A stretch of DNA of 64,000 bases from Flagellimonas sp. CMM7. GTDB taxonomy: Bacteria > Bacteroidota > Bacteroidia > Flavobacteriales > Flavobacteriaceae. This document shows positions 26,899 to 35,815 of the stretch, in pieces. The translations under genes and the position numbers were made by a program. The stretch is from positions 2,096,001 to 2,160,000 of the forward strand of contig NZ_CP090003.1 of assembly GCF_021390195.1 (NCBI RefSeq). Reading direction: 5' to 3'. The notes under the pieces were generated by a model. It had not been told where the DNA came from and did no database searches. It saw only the letters and a list, made by a program, of their open reading frames with translations. Positions within the stretch are counted from its first letter, which is position 1. Every line of letters starts with the position of its first letter.

Positions 26899-27914
26899 AG
26901 AGCGCTCTTAAACTGCTCTAAAAAGCGAATGTCGTTTTCACTTAATAAACGAATATCAGAGATTTGATGAAGCAATAACGCAATACGATCAATGCCCATA
27001 CCAAATGCAAAACCAGAGTAGACTTCCGGATCAATACCACAGTTCTGCAAAACATTAGGATCTACCATACCACAGCCCATAATTTCTAACCAGCCCGTGC
27101 CTTTTGTCATACGGTAGTCCGTTTCGGTCTCAAGACCCCAATACACATCAACTTCTGCGCTTGGCTCTGTAAATGGGAAGTATGAAGGACGCAAGCGAAT
27201 CTTTGATTTACCAAACATTTCAGCTGTAAAATATTGCAATGTCTGCTTTAAATCAGCAAATGAAACATCCTTGTCCACATATAATCCTTCAACTTGGTGA
27301 AAGAAACAATGTGAACGTGCAGAAATAGCCTCGTTACGGTATACTCTTCCTGGGGATATAGTACGAATAGGAGGTTTGTTATTTTCCATATAACGAACCT
27401 GAACGGAGGAAGTATGTGTGCGCAACAGAACATCTGGATCGGTCTGTATAAAGAAAGTATCCTGCATGTCTCTAGCGGGATGATATTCTGGTAAGTTTAG
27501 TGCTGTAAAGTTGTGCCAATCATCTTCAATCTCCGGGCCTTCGGAAACATTAAAACCAATTCTTGAAAAAATATCAATGATTTGATTTTTTACAATGGAA
27601 ATAGGATGCCTTGCCCCAATTTCAATTGGTTCTCCAGGTCTGGTTAAATCACCATATTTTCCTTTTGTTTCTGCTGTATTTTCTAAAGCCGTTTTTAAAG
27701 AATCAACTTTTTGAGTGGCAGTGTTTTTTAACTGATTAACAACCTGTCCAAATTCCTTCTTCTGTTCATTAGGCACATTTTTGAACTCGGCAAAGAACGT
27801 ATTCAAAAGTCCTTTTTTTCCCAGATACTTAATCCGGAAAGTTTCTATTTCATCTTTTGAAGTTGAAGAGAACTGTTCTACTTCATTTAAATGTTCCTTA
27901 ATGGTATCAATCAT
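26895..27914 (-). CDS. pheS: Phenylalanine-tRNA ligase, alpha subunit
   Basis: A 339-residue class II aminoacyl-tRNA synthetase subunit that charges tRNA-Phe together with PheT. After an N-terminal coiled coil (about 1-85), motif 1 is near GARHPISIVKNQIIDIF, motif 2 is GRVYRNEAISARSHCFFHQVEG, and motif 3 is FAFGMGIDRIALLLHQISDIR. ATG at 27914 is preferred to GTG at 27926. It lies inside the last codons of the ceramidase-like gene (8-bp overlap), so translation is coupled to it. pheT is not in this window, as often in Bacteroidota. Confidence 0.96.
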   Translation of the reverse strand: MIDTIKEHLNEVEQFSSTSKDEIETFRIKYLGKKGLLNTFFAEFKNVPNEQKKEFGQVVNQLKNTATQKVDSLKTALENTAETKGKYGDLTRPGEPIEIGARHPISIVKNQIIDIFSRIGFNVSEGPEIEDDWHNFTALNLPEYHPARDMQDTFFIQTDPDVLLRTHTSSVQVRYMENNKPPIRTISPGRVYRNEAISARSHCFFHQVEGLYVDKDVSFADLKQTLQYFTAEMFGKSKIRLRPSYFPFTEPSAEVDVYWGLETETDYRMTKGTGWLEIMGCGMVDPNVLQNCGIDPEVYSGFAFGMGIDRIALLLHQISDIRLLSENDIRFLEQFKSAL

Positions 27915-28617
27915 GGTCGTAAGCACTATTGGCCGACAAATTTAGCAAATTGTCTTTGAATATATAGGTAATAAGGAAATGAACAGCAACACCACCAAAA
28001 AAGTGCCATAACCAATGAGTACCCATAGGGAAAATAGTCTGGGTTAGGTCAATACTTCTAAAGTAGATCGCAATTGCAAAAACTAGAAAAGCAAAAACTA
28101 CCCAACGCATGTTTGTAAACGTAGTTTTAGAGAGATACCAAACAAGGGGGACCATAATGGTAAGAGCAGTTATGATATACCCAATGGAAATACGTACAAC
28201 CTCCTGCATTGGAAGTATTCGTAGCATATAAGAGGCTCCAAAGAGGATAGCTATGAACAAAACTCTTTGCCACCATTTAGCAACTATTTTAAAGATGAAA
28301 TAAATGACCATTATCAAGCAAAGCAACATGATAGGAACCCAGTCCAACAATAGCCAAAACTCATGGCTTCTAGTAGCATGGTAAATAGTTCCGCCAACAT
28401 AACTAATGGCAATGATTGGCAAAACCAATGCAAGAAATTGATGCTGTCTGGGGTTTTTGTAGACTCTTATGCCCCAATACCAGAGTACAATCAAGAAGAT
28501 GAGGTTACTAAAAGTGTTGTACGGTTCTACAATTAATCTACCGGCAATTGTTTCTTTATATATCGGTCCAGAATCGTTTGGAAAATTTTGGAAGAACACC
28601 AGAAACAATAGATGCAT
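27907..28617 (-). CDS. Ceramidase-like (CREST superfamily) seven-helix membrane protein
   Basis: A 236-residue membrane protein with about seven hydrophobic segments. Motifs match the alkaline ceramidase/CREST family of metal-dependent membrane hydrolases: EPYNTFSNLIF near the N-terminus, GGTIYHATRSHEF with a candidate zinc His, LLDWVPI with an Asp, and HWLWHFFGGVAVH with two His near the C-terminus. These ligands would fit a Zn active site. The substrate is unknown; sphingolipid or other lipid amide hydrolysis is possible. Its 3' end overlaps pheS. Confidence 0.72.
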   Translation of the reverse strand: MHLLFLVFFQNFPNDSGPIYKETIAGRLIVEPYNTFSNLIFLIVLWYWGIRVYKNPRQHQFLALVLPIIAISYVGGTIYHATRSHEFWLLLDWVPIMLLCLIMVIYFIFKIVAKWWQRVLFIAILFGASYMLRILPMQEVVRISIGYIITALTIMVPLVWYLSKTTFTNMRWVVFAFLVFAIAIYFRSIDLTQTIFPMGTHWLWHFFGGVAVHFLITYIFKDNLLNLSANSAYDHD

Positions 28618-28631
28618 TAATTAGTATGAAT

Positions 28632-30494
28632 TTAAGCTATAAACTTGTCCTTTACATTTAACTCTACCCAATTCATACAACTTTTAAAATCTTCAAAAAT
28701 ATGTTCGGTTGGTATTAAATCGGGGATTATATCAATCCGCTCCATCATGTATCTAGGTTGATCCAGAATTTCTATTAGTAGTACATAAACATCCCTATTT
28801 TTAAGGTCTTGTAGTACGTCTTCCATGGCATAAAGACCGGTTTGATCCATGTATTGCATTCTTCCCATTCTTATAATTACTGTAGAAGCAGTATCTGGAA
28901 TTTGATCGGCTAATTGTTGAAATTCACTTGTTGATCCAAAAAATAGAGGACCTTTTACGTGCTTAATAAAAACTTCTTCTGCTAAATTTTTTGGAAAGTC
29001 TTTTTCATCAGCCCACGCTTTTTCCTTGGACAATGGTTTTACATCTGATCGTTTTGCTGTTAGATCACCCATTTTTTTCATGAACATTAGGGAAGCAAAT
29101 ACAAGTCCTATTCCTACCGCGTAAACCAAATTCCAAATGGAAGAAAGGACCATTACCGCTAACATTATTATTACTTCTGAACTAAGTTTAAGAGGCCCGA
29201 GTTGAATATCTTTTGGGAGATATGGGATAGCTTTTAATCCTTTATAATCCATAACTCCAACACCTACAGTGACCAAGATGCCGGCCAAGACAGCAGCTGG
29301 AATTTGAGATGCAACAGGCCCTAAAGCTAAAAGTATAACAAGTAGAAGGATACCTGCTACCATTCCTGATAGCTTTGTTTTTCCTCCAGAATTGATGTTA
29401 ACCACAGTTCTAATTGTAGCCCCAGCACCTGGAATACCACCAAAAAGCGCTGCAACACTATTTCCTATTCCCTGTCCAACCAATTCCTTATTTGGTTTGT
29501 GCTTTGTTTGGGTCATATTATCGGCCACTACAGAGGTCAAAAGAGAATCAATAGCACCTAATAGTGCTAAAGTCAATGCTGTAAAAACATATGGGGCAAT
29601 AGAGTCAATCTTAAATTGTGTGAAAATTTCTAAGTTTGGAATGGGTAAACCACTTGGAATTTCTTCTATTGGACGATAGGGCAATCCAAACCCAAATGCT
29701 ATTCCCGAAACTACAATTAATGCGACCAAGGTGCTCGGAACGGCTGTAGTAATGCGCTTAAAGCCATAAATAATAAAAATAGTCGCCAGGGCAAGTGCCA
29801 ACTCAAGCCAATTGATATTCTTTAATGCCCGCGGCAATACTTTAAAAGTACCTATTACGCCAGAGGCATCTTTTGCTGCCAATGTTTTGGCTTCTTTTTG
29901 CATGTCTGCAGGAGTAATTTCTTCTGCTCTCTTGATGGTTTCTTCAAAATCTTCTAAAACCAAAATCCCTTCACCCGCTTCTTCCTTAAGAATGTTTTCT
30001 AGGATTTCTTCTTCAGCATCAGCCATAAAACGGCTTACATATTGCGTATCCTCTTTAGGGTAGTAACCAATGGCCGGAAGGATTTGGGTAACTAAAATTA
30101 TAACTCCAATAGCAGTCATAAATCCGGAAACAACGGGGTACGGAATATATTTTATATATTTTCCCAGACCCATAAGTCCAAGACCAATTTGCATAATACC
30201 TGCCAAGAGGAATATGGTCAATATTGCGGGAAGCGCTTTTCCAATATCACCATCATTAATGGCAACAATGCCACCAATTACAACCATACTTACTGCTGTC
30301 ATTGGTGCTGTAGGACCAGAAATTTGGGTATTTGTACCTCCAAAAAGAGCAGCAAAAAAACTAATGAAAATGGCACCATATAATCCGGCGCTTGGTCCAA
30401 GACCAGAACTTACACCAAATGCTAGAGCCAATGGTAAGGCCACAATCCCTGCTGTTATACCACCAAATAAATCTCCTTTAAAATGCTTGAACAT
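28632..30494 (-). CDS. SulP family anion transporter with STAS domain and an acidic insert
   Basis: A 620-residue SLC26/SulP inner membrane transporter with a C-terminal cytoplasmic STAS domain (about 510-610). Core motifs include GGITAGIVALPLALAFGV, QISGPTAPMTAVSM, and GNSVAALFGGIPGAGATIRT. Residues of about 146-215 form a glutamate-rich insert (EEEILENILKEEAGEG) between early transmembrane helices that the sister SulP at 31221 lacks. Substrate may be bicarbonate given the nearby carbonic anhydrase, or sulfate. A hairpin at 30551-30586 separates it from that gene. Confidence 0.87.
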   Translation of the reverse strand: MFKHFKGDLFGGITAGIVALPLALAFGVSSGLGPSAGLYGAIFISFFAALFGGTNTQISGPTAPMTAVSMVVIGGIVAINDGDIGKALPAILTIFLLAGIMQIGLGLMGLGKYIKYIPYPVVSGFMTAIGVIILVTQILPAIGYYPKEDTQYVSRFMADAEEEILENILKEEAGEGILVLEDFEETIKRAEEITPADMQKEAKTLAAKDASGVIGTFKVLPRALKNINWLELALALATIFIIYGFKRITTAVPSTLVALIVVSGIAFGFGLPYRPIEEIPSGLPIPNLEIFTQFKIDSIAPYVFTALTLALLGAIDSLLTSVVADNMTQTKHKPNKELVGQGIGNSVAALFGGIPGAGATIRTVVNINSGGKTKLSGMVAGILLLVILLALGPVASQIPAAVLAGILVTVGVGVMDYKGLKAIPYLPKDIQLGPLKLSSEVIIMLAVMVLSSIWNLVYAVGIGLVFASLMFMKKMGDLTAKRSDVKPLSKEKAWADEKDFPKNLAEEVFIKHVKGPLFFGSTSEFQQLADQIPDTASTVIIRMGRMQYMDQTGLYAMEDVLQDLKNRDVYVLLIEILDQPRYMMERIDIIPDLIPTEHIFEDFKSCMNWVELNVKDKFIA

Positions 30495-30550
30495 GGTCGC
30501 TATTTTGGTTATAATAGTATTGCTGTCAAGATACTACTTTTGGCATAGTA

Positions 30551-30586
30551 AAAAAGGCCAATGAAATGTTAAACACTGACCTTTTT
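30551..30586 (-). terminator. Hairpin downstream of carbonic anhydrase
   Basis: AAAAAGGYCA-type 10-bp arms (30551-30560 and 30577-30586, one mismatch) enclose a 16-base loop; on the minus strand it ends in five T. It lies 25 bp past the carbonic anhydrase stop and upstream of the 28632-30494 SulP gene. Confidence 0.6.
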
Positions 30587-30610
30587 AGTATTAAATTTTA
30601 GGAGTAAGAT

Positions 30611-31237
30611 CTATATGTAATGAACCTTTCCGTTGGAAATATCATACATGCCGCCAACAATAAGTATTTCTCCGTTATCTTCCATTTCTTTTAAGACCGG
30701 ACTTTGTTTCCTTATGTTATCAATAGTCATTTTTACATTTTTTTCTGCTACTGAATTTACAAAATCAAGATTTTTGGAGGTTCTCTCATCTGCATCAGAT
30801 GGCTCGGAAACAGCCTTAACTGCCGGCCTTATTTTGCTAAGGAGTTCTGTAAGGTTTCCCATTTTGGCATCATCGCATGCACCCTTTACAGCTCCGCAAC
30901 TTGTATGACCTAAAACCACAATTATTTTTGTGCCCGCTAGCTTACAGGCAAACTCCATACTGCCCAAAATATCGGCGTTGACAATATTACCCGCAACTCT
31001 TGCACTAAAAATGTCTCCAACCCCTTGGTCAAAAATTAGTTCTGCTGAAACGCGAGAATCTATACAACTAAGAATAGTTGCAAAAGGATATTGACCTGTT
31101 GTGGTTTCTGCTACTTGAGCCAATAAATCTCTATCTGCCTGATTTTGTTCTACAAAACGTTTGTTGCCTTCCTTAAGAAGTTCCAACGCTGTGTTGGGAT
31201 TTAATGCGGCCTGTGTTTCTTTAGTCTGTGTGATCAT
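30611..31237 (-). CDS. Beta-class carbonic anhydrase
   Basis: A 208-residue zinc enzyme that interconverts CO2 and bicarbonate. Zinc ligands Cys58 (SCIDSR, with Asp60-Arg62 dyad), His111 and Cys114 (GHTSCGAVKGA) are intact. ATG at 31237 is chosen; the frame extends 22 residues further upstream into the SulP gene, with sequence unlike the family. The start overlaps the last 17 bases of the upstream SulP gene (31221-31237), so the two are translated together. No signal peptide is present with this start. Confidence 0.93.
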   Translation of the reverse strand: MITQTKETQAALNPNTALELLKEGNKRFVEQNQADRDLLAQVAETTTGQYPFATILSCIDSRVSAELIFDQGVGDIFSARVAGNIVNADILGSMEFACKLAGTKIIVVLGHTSCGAVKGACDDAKMGNLTELLSKIRPAVKAVSEPSDADERTSKNLDFVNSVAEKNVKMTIDNIRKQSPVLKEMEDNGEILIVGGMYDISNGKVHYI

Positions 31238-32828
31238 GTTGTAGATTTTTATGTCGATTAATGTCAAGTTGAAAAAACTGGATATAGCTTTCAGGATTTT
31301 CAACTTCTCCTCTTTCAGAAATTAGTTTTATTCCTATGTTCTTGTTTCTGGCCTTTTCTGAAAAATCTTCCAGAATTTCGATAATGTCATTGTCTAGATA
31401 GCGAGTCTTTCTCACATCCAATTCAAGATATGAATTTTCAGGAAGACTATCTAGTTCTTTAAGAATGGCTCCTTTATTAAAGAAAGTCACTTCTTCAGCA
31501 AGTGTCATTTTTATCTTATGGGCACCATTACTCTTGTCTTCAATGTGCAAGAAGTGAGAATTTTGGTAACTTTTAATCAAGATGACAATAATACCTACAC
31601 CTAATCCAAGACCAATTCCTATCAATAAATCAGTAAATACAATACCTACTACGGTAACAACGAAGGGGACGAATTGTTTCCAACCTAAATCATACATTTT
31701 TTTGAACAATCCCGGTTTTGCCAATTTATATCCAACTATAAAGAGAATAGCGGCTAGTACGGATAAAGGAATCATATTTAGTAACTTTGGAATAAGCATT
31801 ACCGAAATCAAAAGGAAGAAACCATGAATAATAGCTGATGCTTTGGTTCTACCGCCAGATTGTATGTTTGCCGAACTACGAACAATTACTTGAGTAATAG
31901 GCAAACCTCCTATCATACCAGAAATACTGTTTCCAATTCCTTGGGCCAATAATTCTTTGTTAGTTGGGGTAGTTCTTTTATAGGGATCTAGTTTGTCAGT
32001 TGCCTCAACACACAATAAAGTTTCCAAACTTGCCACTAAGGCAATTGTAAAAGCAGTAATCCATATTTCTGGGCTTCCAATAACAGCAAAGTTTGGAAAC
32101 CTTAAAAGATTTCCAAAAGATTCAATGCTATCTGGAATAGGAACACTTACTAAATGATCACTTGAAATAGCCAGGGACTCATTGTCCTTTGTAAAAATAA
32201 AATATAGGATTCCGATAACAACAGCTACCAAAGGACCTTGTACCAATTGAAATACTTTTGATTTTTTACTTAGAACCTTATCCCACAAAATGAGAATAAG
32301 CAATGCAACAATGGCAACAATGGTTGCTCCGGGACTAATAAAATTAACGGCATTTATGATTTCGCTAAAGGTATTTTCTCCATCTACCTGAAAAAAAGAA
32401 AAATCCCCTTCTGGGTCTGCATCATAACCAAAAAAGTGTGGAATTTGTTTTAGAATAATAATAATTCCAATTCCTGTAAGCATACCTTTGATAACGGATG
32501 ATGGGAAGTAATACGCGATTACCCCCGCCTTTAAAATACTAAAGATTATTTGGATAAGACCCCCAAGCACAACGGCTACAAGGAAATTTTCAAAACCACC
32601 TAGGGCAGTTATTGCAGTCAATACAATTGCTGCCAAACCAGCTGCGGGACCACTTACGCCAATTTGAGAACCACTAAGAGCTCCAACGATAATTCCACCG
32701 ACGATACCAGCAATTAAGCCAGAAAATAAGGGGGCTCCACTGGCAAGGGCTATACCTAAGCAAAGTGGTAATGCAACAAAGAATACCACAGCACTTGCTG
32801 GCAAGTCATTTTTTAAATACTTGAACAT
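31221..32828 (-). CDS. SulP family anion transporter with STAS-like C-terminus
   Basis: A 535-residue inner membrane SulP/SLC26-type permease. Conserved parts are NDLPASAVVFFVALPLCLGI, SGSQIGVSGPAAGLAAI, IGNSISGMIGGLPITQVIVR and a short STAS-like tail (about 440-530). Coupling to a carbonic anhydrase strongly suggests bicarbonate transport in the style of BicA, but sulfate or another anion cannot be excluded. An inverted repeat at 32846-32874 lies in its upstream region. Confidence 0.88.
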   Translation of the reverse strand: MFKYLKNDLPASAVVFFVALPLCLGIALASGAPLFSGLIAGIVGGIIVGALSGSQIGVSGPAAGLAAIVLTAITALGGFENFLVAVVLGGLIQIIFSILKAGVIAYYFPSSVIKGMLTGIGIIIILKQIPHFFGYDADPEGDFSFFQVDGENTFSEIINAVNFISPGATIVAIVALLILILWDKVLSKKSKVFQLVQGPLVAVVIGILYFIFTKDNESLAISSDHLVSVPIPDSIESFGNLLRFPNFAVIGSPEIWITAFTIALVASLETLLCVEATDKLDPYKRTTPTNKELLAQGIGNSISGMIGGLPITQVIVRSSANIQSGGRTKASAIIHGFFLLISVMLIPKLLNMIPLSVLAAILFIVGYKLAKPGLFKKMYDLGWKQFVPFVVTVVGIVFTDLLIGIGLGLGVGIIVILIKSYQNSHFLHIEDKSNGAHKIKMTLAEEVTFFNKGAILKELDSLPENSYLELDVRKTRYLDNDIIEILEDFSEKARNKNIGIKLISERGEVENPESYIQFFQLDINRHKNLQHDHTD

Positions 32829-32845
32829 GATAGTAAAATAGTTTA

Positions 32846-32874
32846 GTCTTCAAAATGTGAATTCTGTTGAAGAC
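32846..32874. promoter_or_regulatory. Inverted repeat upstream of the SulP-carbonic anhydrase operon
   Basis: GTCTTCAA and TTGAAGAC form perfect 8-bp arms with 13 bases between, 18 bp upstream of the SulP ATG. It could be an operator or a 5'-UTR hairpin. Confidence 0.4.
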
Positions 32875-32904
32875 AGTTAGTAATTGATTAAAAAAATGGA
32901 CGTA

Positions 32905-33231
32905 TTAAACCAATTTTCTAGGAGGAGGAAGAAGTATTTCTGCTTTAAAATCTGAATTTGAAAAGAGATATCTGTTACTACTTTGAATAGGGTTCTGAAA
33001 AAACATGCTATCTGAAGAAGCAAAACTGTTTAGAAACAAATTTTTTTCATCAAACTTTTTTTCAGACTCTTTTTCTTTGTTTTTTTCCTCTTCATTAACA
33101 TCTATAAGAACAGCAATGTCATAGTCGTCACCCAACAAAGGCGTAAGGGAGGGTGCCAATATTGAAAATATTAGCATAATAGCAATAAGAGGAAGGGCTA
33201 TCGTTTTTAGCACAGTGCTGTTTTGAAACAA
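32905..33231 (-). CDS. Small membrane or exported protein of unknown function
   Basis: A 108-residue protein with one hydrophobic N-terminal segment (about 8-33), then a Glu/Lys-rich charged part (NEEEKNKEKESEKKFDEKN) and a C-terminal LLPPPRKLV. I do not recognise a domain. No ATG exists in frame; TTG at 33231 or GTG at 33213 are the candidate starts. It lies 38 bp past the batE stop on the same strand and may be the last gene of the Bat transcript. Confidence 0.6.
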   Translation of the reverse strand: MFQNSTVLKTIALPLIAIMLIFSILAPSLTPLLGDDYDIAVLIDVNEEEKNKEKESEKKFDEKNLFLNSFASSDSMFFQNPIQSSNRYLFSNSDFKAEILLPPPRKLV

Positions 33232-33269
33232 AAATAATAGTAAAGCTATTAGTTTTTGTTAAATATAAT

Positions 33270-34034
33270 CTAAAAATCTTTTAACAATCTTAGATTTTCG
33301 TCAAGTAGCCATCCAGTTTGGCCATCTGCGAGTCTAATTTTTTTCCAATCATTAAGTTTTTCAAGGACATTGACCTTGGTTCCTTCATGGAGAGTAAAGA
33401 CAGCTTCACTGTTGTTATTTGGTTCTGAAGTGATCTTGATTTCTTTGCTAAAGATAATCGCTGGATTGTCTGTTTTAAAGTCTTGGTATTGTAAATAGGC
33501 AATTAAAATACTGAGTACCCCAAGAATTATTGACAATACACTGGCAATAAAAGCAATTCGTTTTTGTGTTGCAAAACGTAAGAAGAAATAAGATAGGTAG
33601 GCCAAAACAAATAAAATAAATAGTGACACCGCCAAATAGGCCCATTGATCAAAAGATAAAATGTTTACAAAATCACTATATAACTGCGCAATTTCTGTCT
33701 TTGGCATTTTTTCGACAGCGTCTAACCTCATATTTTGGGCATACCCTAAATTATTTAGTGTTTCACTATCATTTGGTTTTAAAAGAAGTGCCTTCTCATA
33801 ATAATAGATACTTGGACCAATTGCATTAAGTTTGTAATGGCAATTTCCTAAATTGAAGTAAAGCTCCGAAGAGTGTTCTCCATTTTTAAGAATCTGTTCA
33901 TACTTATCAATGGCTTTTGTGTACTCCCCTTTATTATAGTTTTCAGTAGCAGCCGAAAAAAGGGAATCACTTTGGGATAACCCAAAATAGGACGAAAACA
34001 AACAGATTAAAAATGCTAGCTTTTTTATACTCAT
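33270..34034 (-). CDS. batE: BatE: TPR and SH3-like domain protein
   Basis: A 254-residue membrane protein: signal peptide (1-20), TPR repeats (about 25-105, YNKGEYTKAIDKYEQIL), two transmembrane segments (about 130-190), and a C-terminal bacterial SH3 domain (about 200-250, EGTKVNVLEKLNDWKKIRLADG). This is the usual BatE architecture at the 3' end of Bat operons. The ATG overlaps the batD stop (ATGA). Confidence 0.85.
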   Translation of the reverse strand: MSIKKLAFLICLFSSYFGLSQSDSLFSAATENYNKGEYTKAIDKYEQILKNGEHSSELYFNLGNCHYKLNAIGPSIYYYEKALLLKPNDSETLNNLGYAQNMRLDAVEKMPKTEIAQLYSDFVNILSFDQWAYLAVSLFILFVLAYLSYFFLRFATQKRIAFIASVLSIILGVLSILIAYLQYQDFKTDNPAIIFSKEIKITSEPNNNSEAVFTLHEGTKVNVLEKLNDWKKIRLADGQTGWLLDENLRLLKDF

Positions 34035-35815
34035 AATTGCTTATCCAATTTAGAGATTACTTCACTTGCTTTGTCATAGTCGTTTTGCATTTGTACATCT
34101 GAAAAAGGACTATAACGAGCCATTTCACAATTTTTGAGAAGTGCAATAAATCCATCAATATTCTCAGTGGTTACTTTCTTTTCAATAAGGATGGACGTGA
34201 TTTTTTCTTTACTGAATTCTGAAGTCTCAATCTTCAATTTAGCTTTTAAATAATTATGCAGGCCTTTCTCCAGAGCTACATAAAATGCTTCTTTGTTTCC
34301 AAGTTCTTTTTTGGCAGTAGAAAGATATTTTTTTGCCAACCTATTAGCGCGCTTTATTTTATTTCCCGCCACATCACTAGCAATAGCCTCTCTTTTCTTA
34401 AAAGAAAATACGGCAATAGGGATTAACAATAATGGAGCAAAAAGCATGAGGTAAAAACTGTTTGAACCAAAGAAATAGTTTGTTCCTATTTTAGTCAAAT
34501 TTGGACTCAATTTTATAAAATGAAATTGTTTTCCGGTGGCAACTACAAATTGTTTATTGGTAGATGAAGTAACACTGTTGTCCGAGGACGAACCTACGGG
34601 CCCTTCCATAACCTCAATATTTATTTCTTCTGAATTTAAAGTAACATACTTTGATGTTTTTGGATTGAAATAACTAAATGAAATACTGGGGATAGGGTAC
34701 TTCCCCCTGAACGAAGGAACTATGGTATAGTTGTCAGCAACCTTACCCTCCATTCCGGAGCTATTTGTACGCACATTTTCATCAAACTCAGGCTCATAGA
34801 CTTCCAGGGCACTGGGTAACTCTGGTTCAGGAAGCTGGAAAAGTTTCAAATTCCCTTTTCCAGATACCTCTACTTTTGCTTGAAGTGATTCGGAAGCATT
34901 CAATTGTTTTTTACTGGCTGTTACCGAAAATTTGAAATCACCAACCGCACCACCAAAATTTACTGGCTTCCCCGCTTCGGGCAAGGGTTTTACGTTTAAG
35001 GTGCGTCTACCAGCAGAAACTGTTTTACTGGTTTGGGTGTAAATACGTCCTCCAAAAAAATCTCTTCTATTTGTTGGAACATCTACAAAAATTTCAAGAG
35101 AAAGAGGTTCAATTTCCAAACTCCCAAATTTTTGAGGATATAATACCACTCTTTTTAAAATAACAAAACGATATGGCTTGCCCTGATAAGTCCCATTTTG
35201 TGCGGTATGTTTGGTTACAGGAATGTCTTGGCTCCAAAAATTGTTGTATTTGGGATTATCCAAAGGGCGATAATTTGTAACACTTATGGATGGACTTACA
35301 TAGAGTTTGTACACTACTGTAACTGCCTCATTTAGATATGGGTTTCCTTTGGAAACTTCTGCAACCAAATGAAGACTCTCATCTGCGACATCGTCCACTG
35401 TTTTTTCGTCACTTGGCTTATCCACAGCGGCAGTCACCTCAACTGTTTTGGGTAAGGTCTTATAAGTTTCTCCGCTTATTTCTATTGTAGCCTGTTTTAT
35501 GGTAAACCTACCCCTTGCCGTAGGAACCAAAATATAAGAATAGGATTTTGAAAAACTTCGCTTTCCATTGATCCATGAAGAACTAATGGATTGTGAGGGT
35601 CCCATAACTACTTTAAACCCTTCAAAAGGAGGTGGACTAAAGTTATCCCCATCCTTGTTCATGGTAAACTCCACCCTAAGACGTTCATTGATGCCCAACT
35701 TTTCTTTGCTGAGCTTTATCTCAAAAGAGACCTCATTCTCTTGGGCATAAGAGTAAGTACCCATCATTAGGGTTATGCTTAAAATAAATAAAATTTTGTA
35801 GCACAACTTGTACAT
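34031..35815 (-). CDS. batD: BatD: oxygen-tolerance family membrane protein
   Basis: A 594-residue protein of the BatD family: signal peptide, several beta-rich periplasmic domains (about 25-440) and one transmembrane helix (about 460-480) followed by a cytoplasmic tail. I take ATG at 35815, which shares its A with the batC stop (TAATG); the TTG at 35821 is rejected. The gene overlaps batE at its other end. It is thought to work with VWA proteins BatA and BatB in the envelope. Confidence 0.87.
   Translation of the reverse strand: MYKLCYKILFILSITLMMGTYSYAQENEVSFEIKLSKEKLGINERLRVEFTMNKDGDNFSPPPFEGFKVVMGPSQSISSSWINGKRSFSKSYSYILVPTARGRFTIKQATIEISGETYKTLPKTVEVTAAVDKPSDEKTVDDVADESLHLVAEVSKGNPYLNEAVTVVYKLYVSPSISVTNYRPLDNPKYNNFWSQDIPVTKHTAQNGTYQGKPYRFVILKRVVLYPQKFGSLEIEPLSLEIFVDVPTNRRDFFGGRIYTQTSKTVSAGRRTLNVKPLPEAGKPVNFGGAVGDFKFSVTASKKQLNASESLQAKVEVSGKGNLKLFQLPEPELPSALEVYEPEFDENVRTNSSGMEGKVADNYTIVPSFRGKYPIPSISFSYFNPKTSKYVTLNSEEINIEVMEGPVGSSSDNSVTSSTNKQFVVATGKQFHFIKLSPNLTKIGTNYFFGSNSFYLMLFAPLLLIPIAVFSFKKREAIASDVAGNKIKRANRLAKKYLSTAKKELGNKEAFYVALEKGLHNYLKAKLKIETSEFSKEKITSILIEKKVTTENIDGFIALLKNCEMARYSPFSDVQMQNDYDKASEVISKLDKQL

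Noticed and set aside
31238..31303. N-terminal extension of carbonic anhydrase into the SulP gene
   Set aside because: The added 22 residues come from the SulP 3' end in another frame; the ATG at 31237 gives the normal length.
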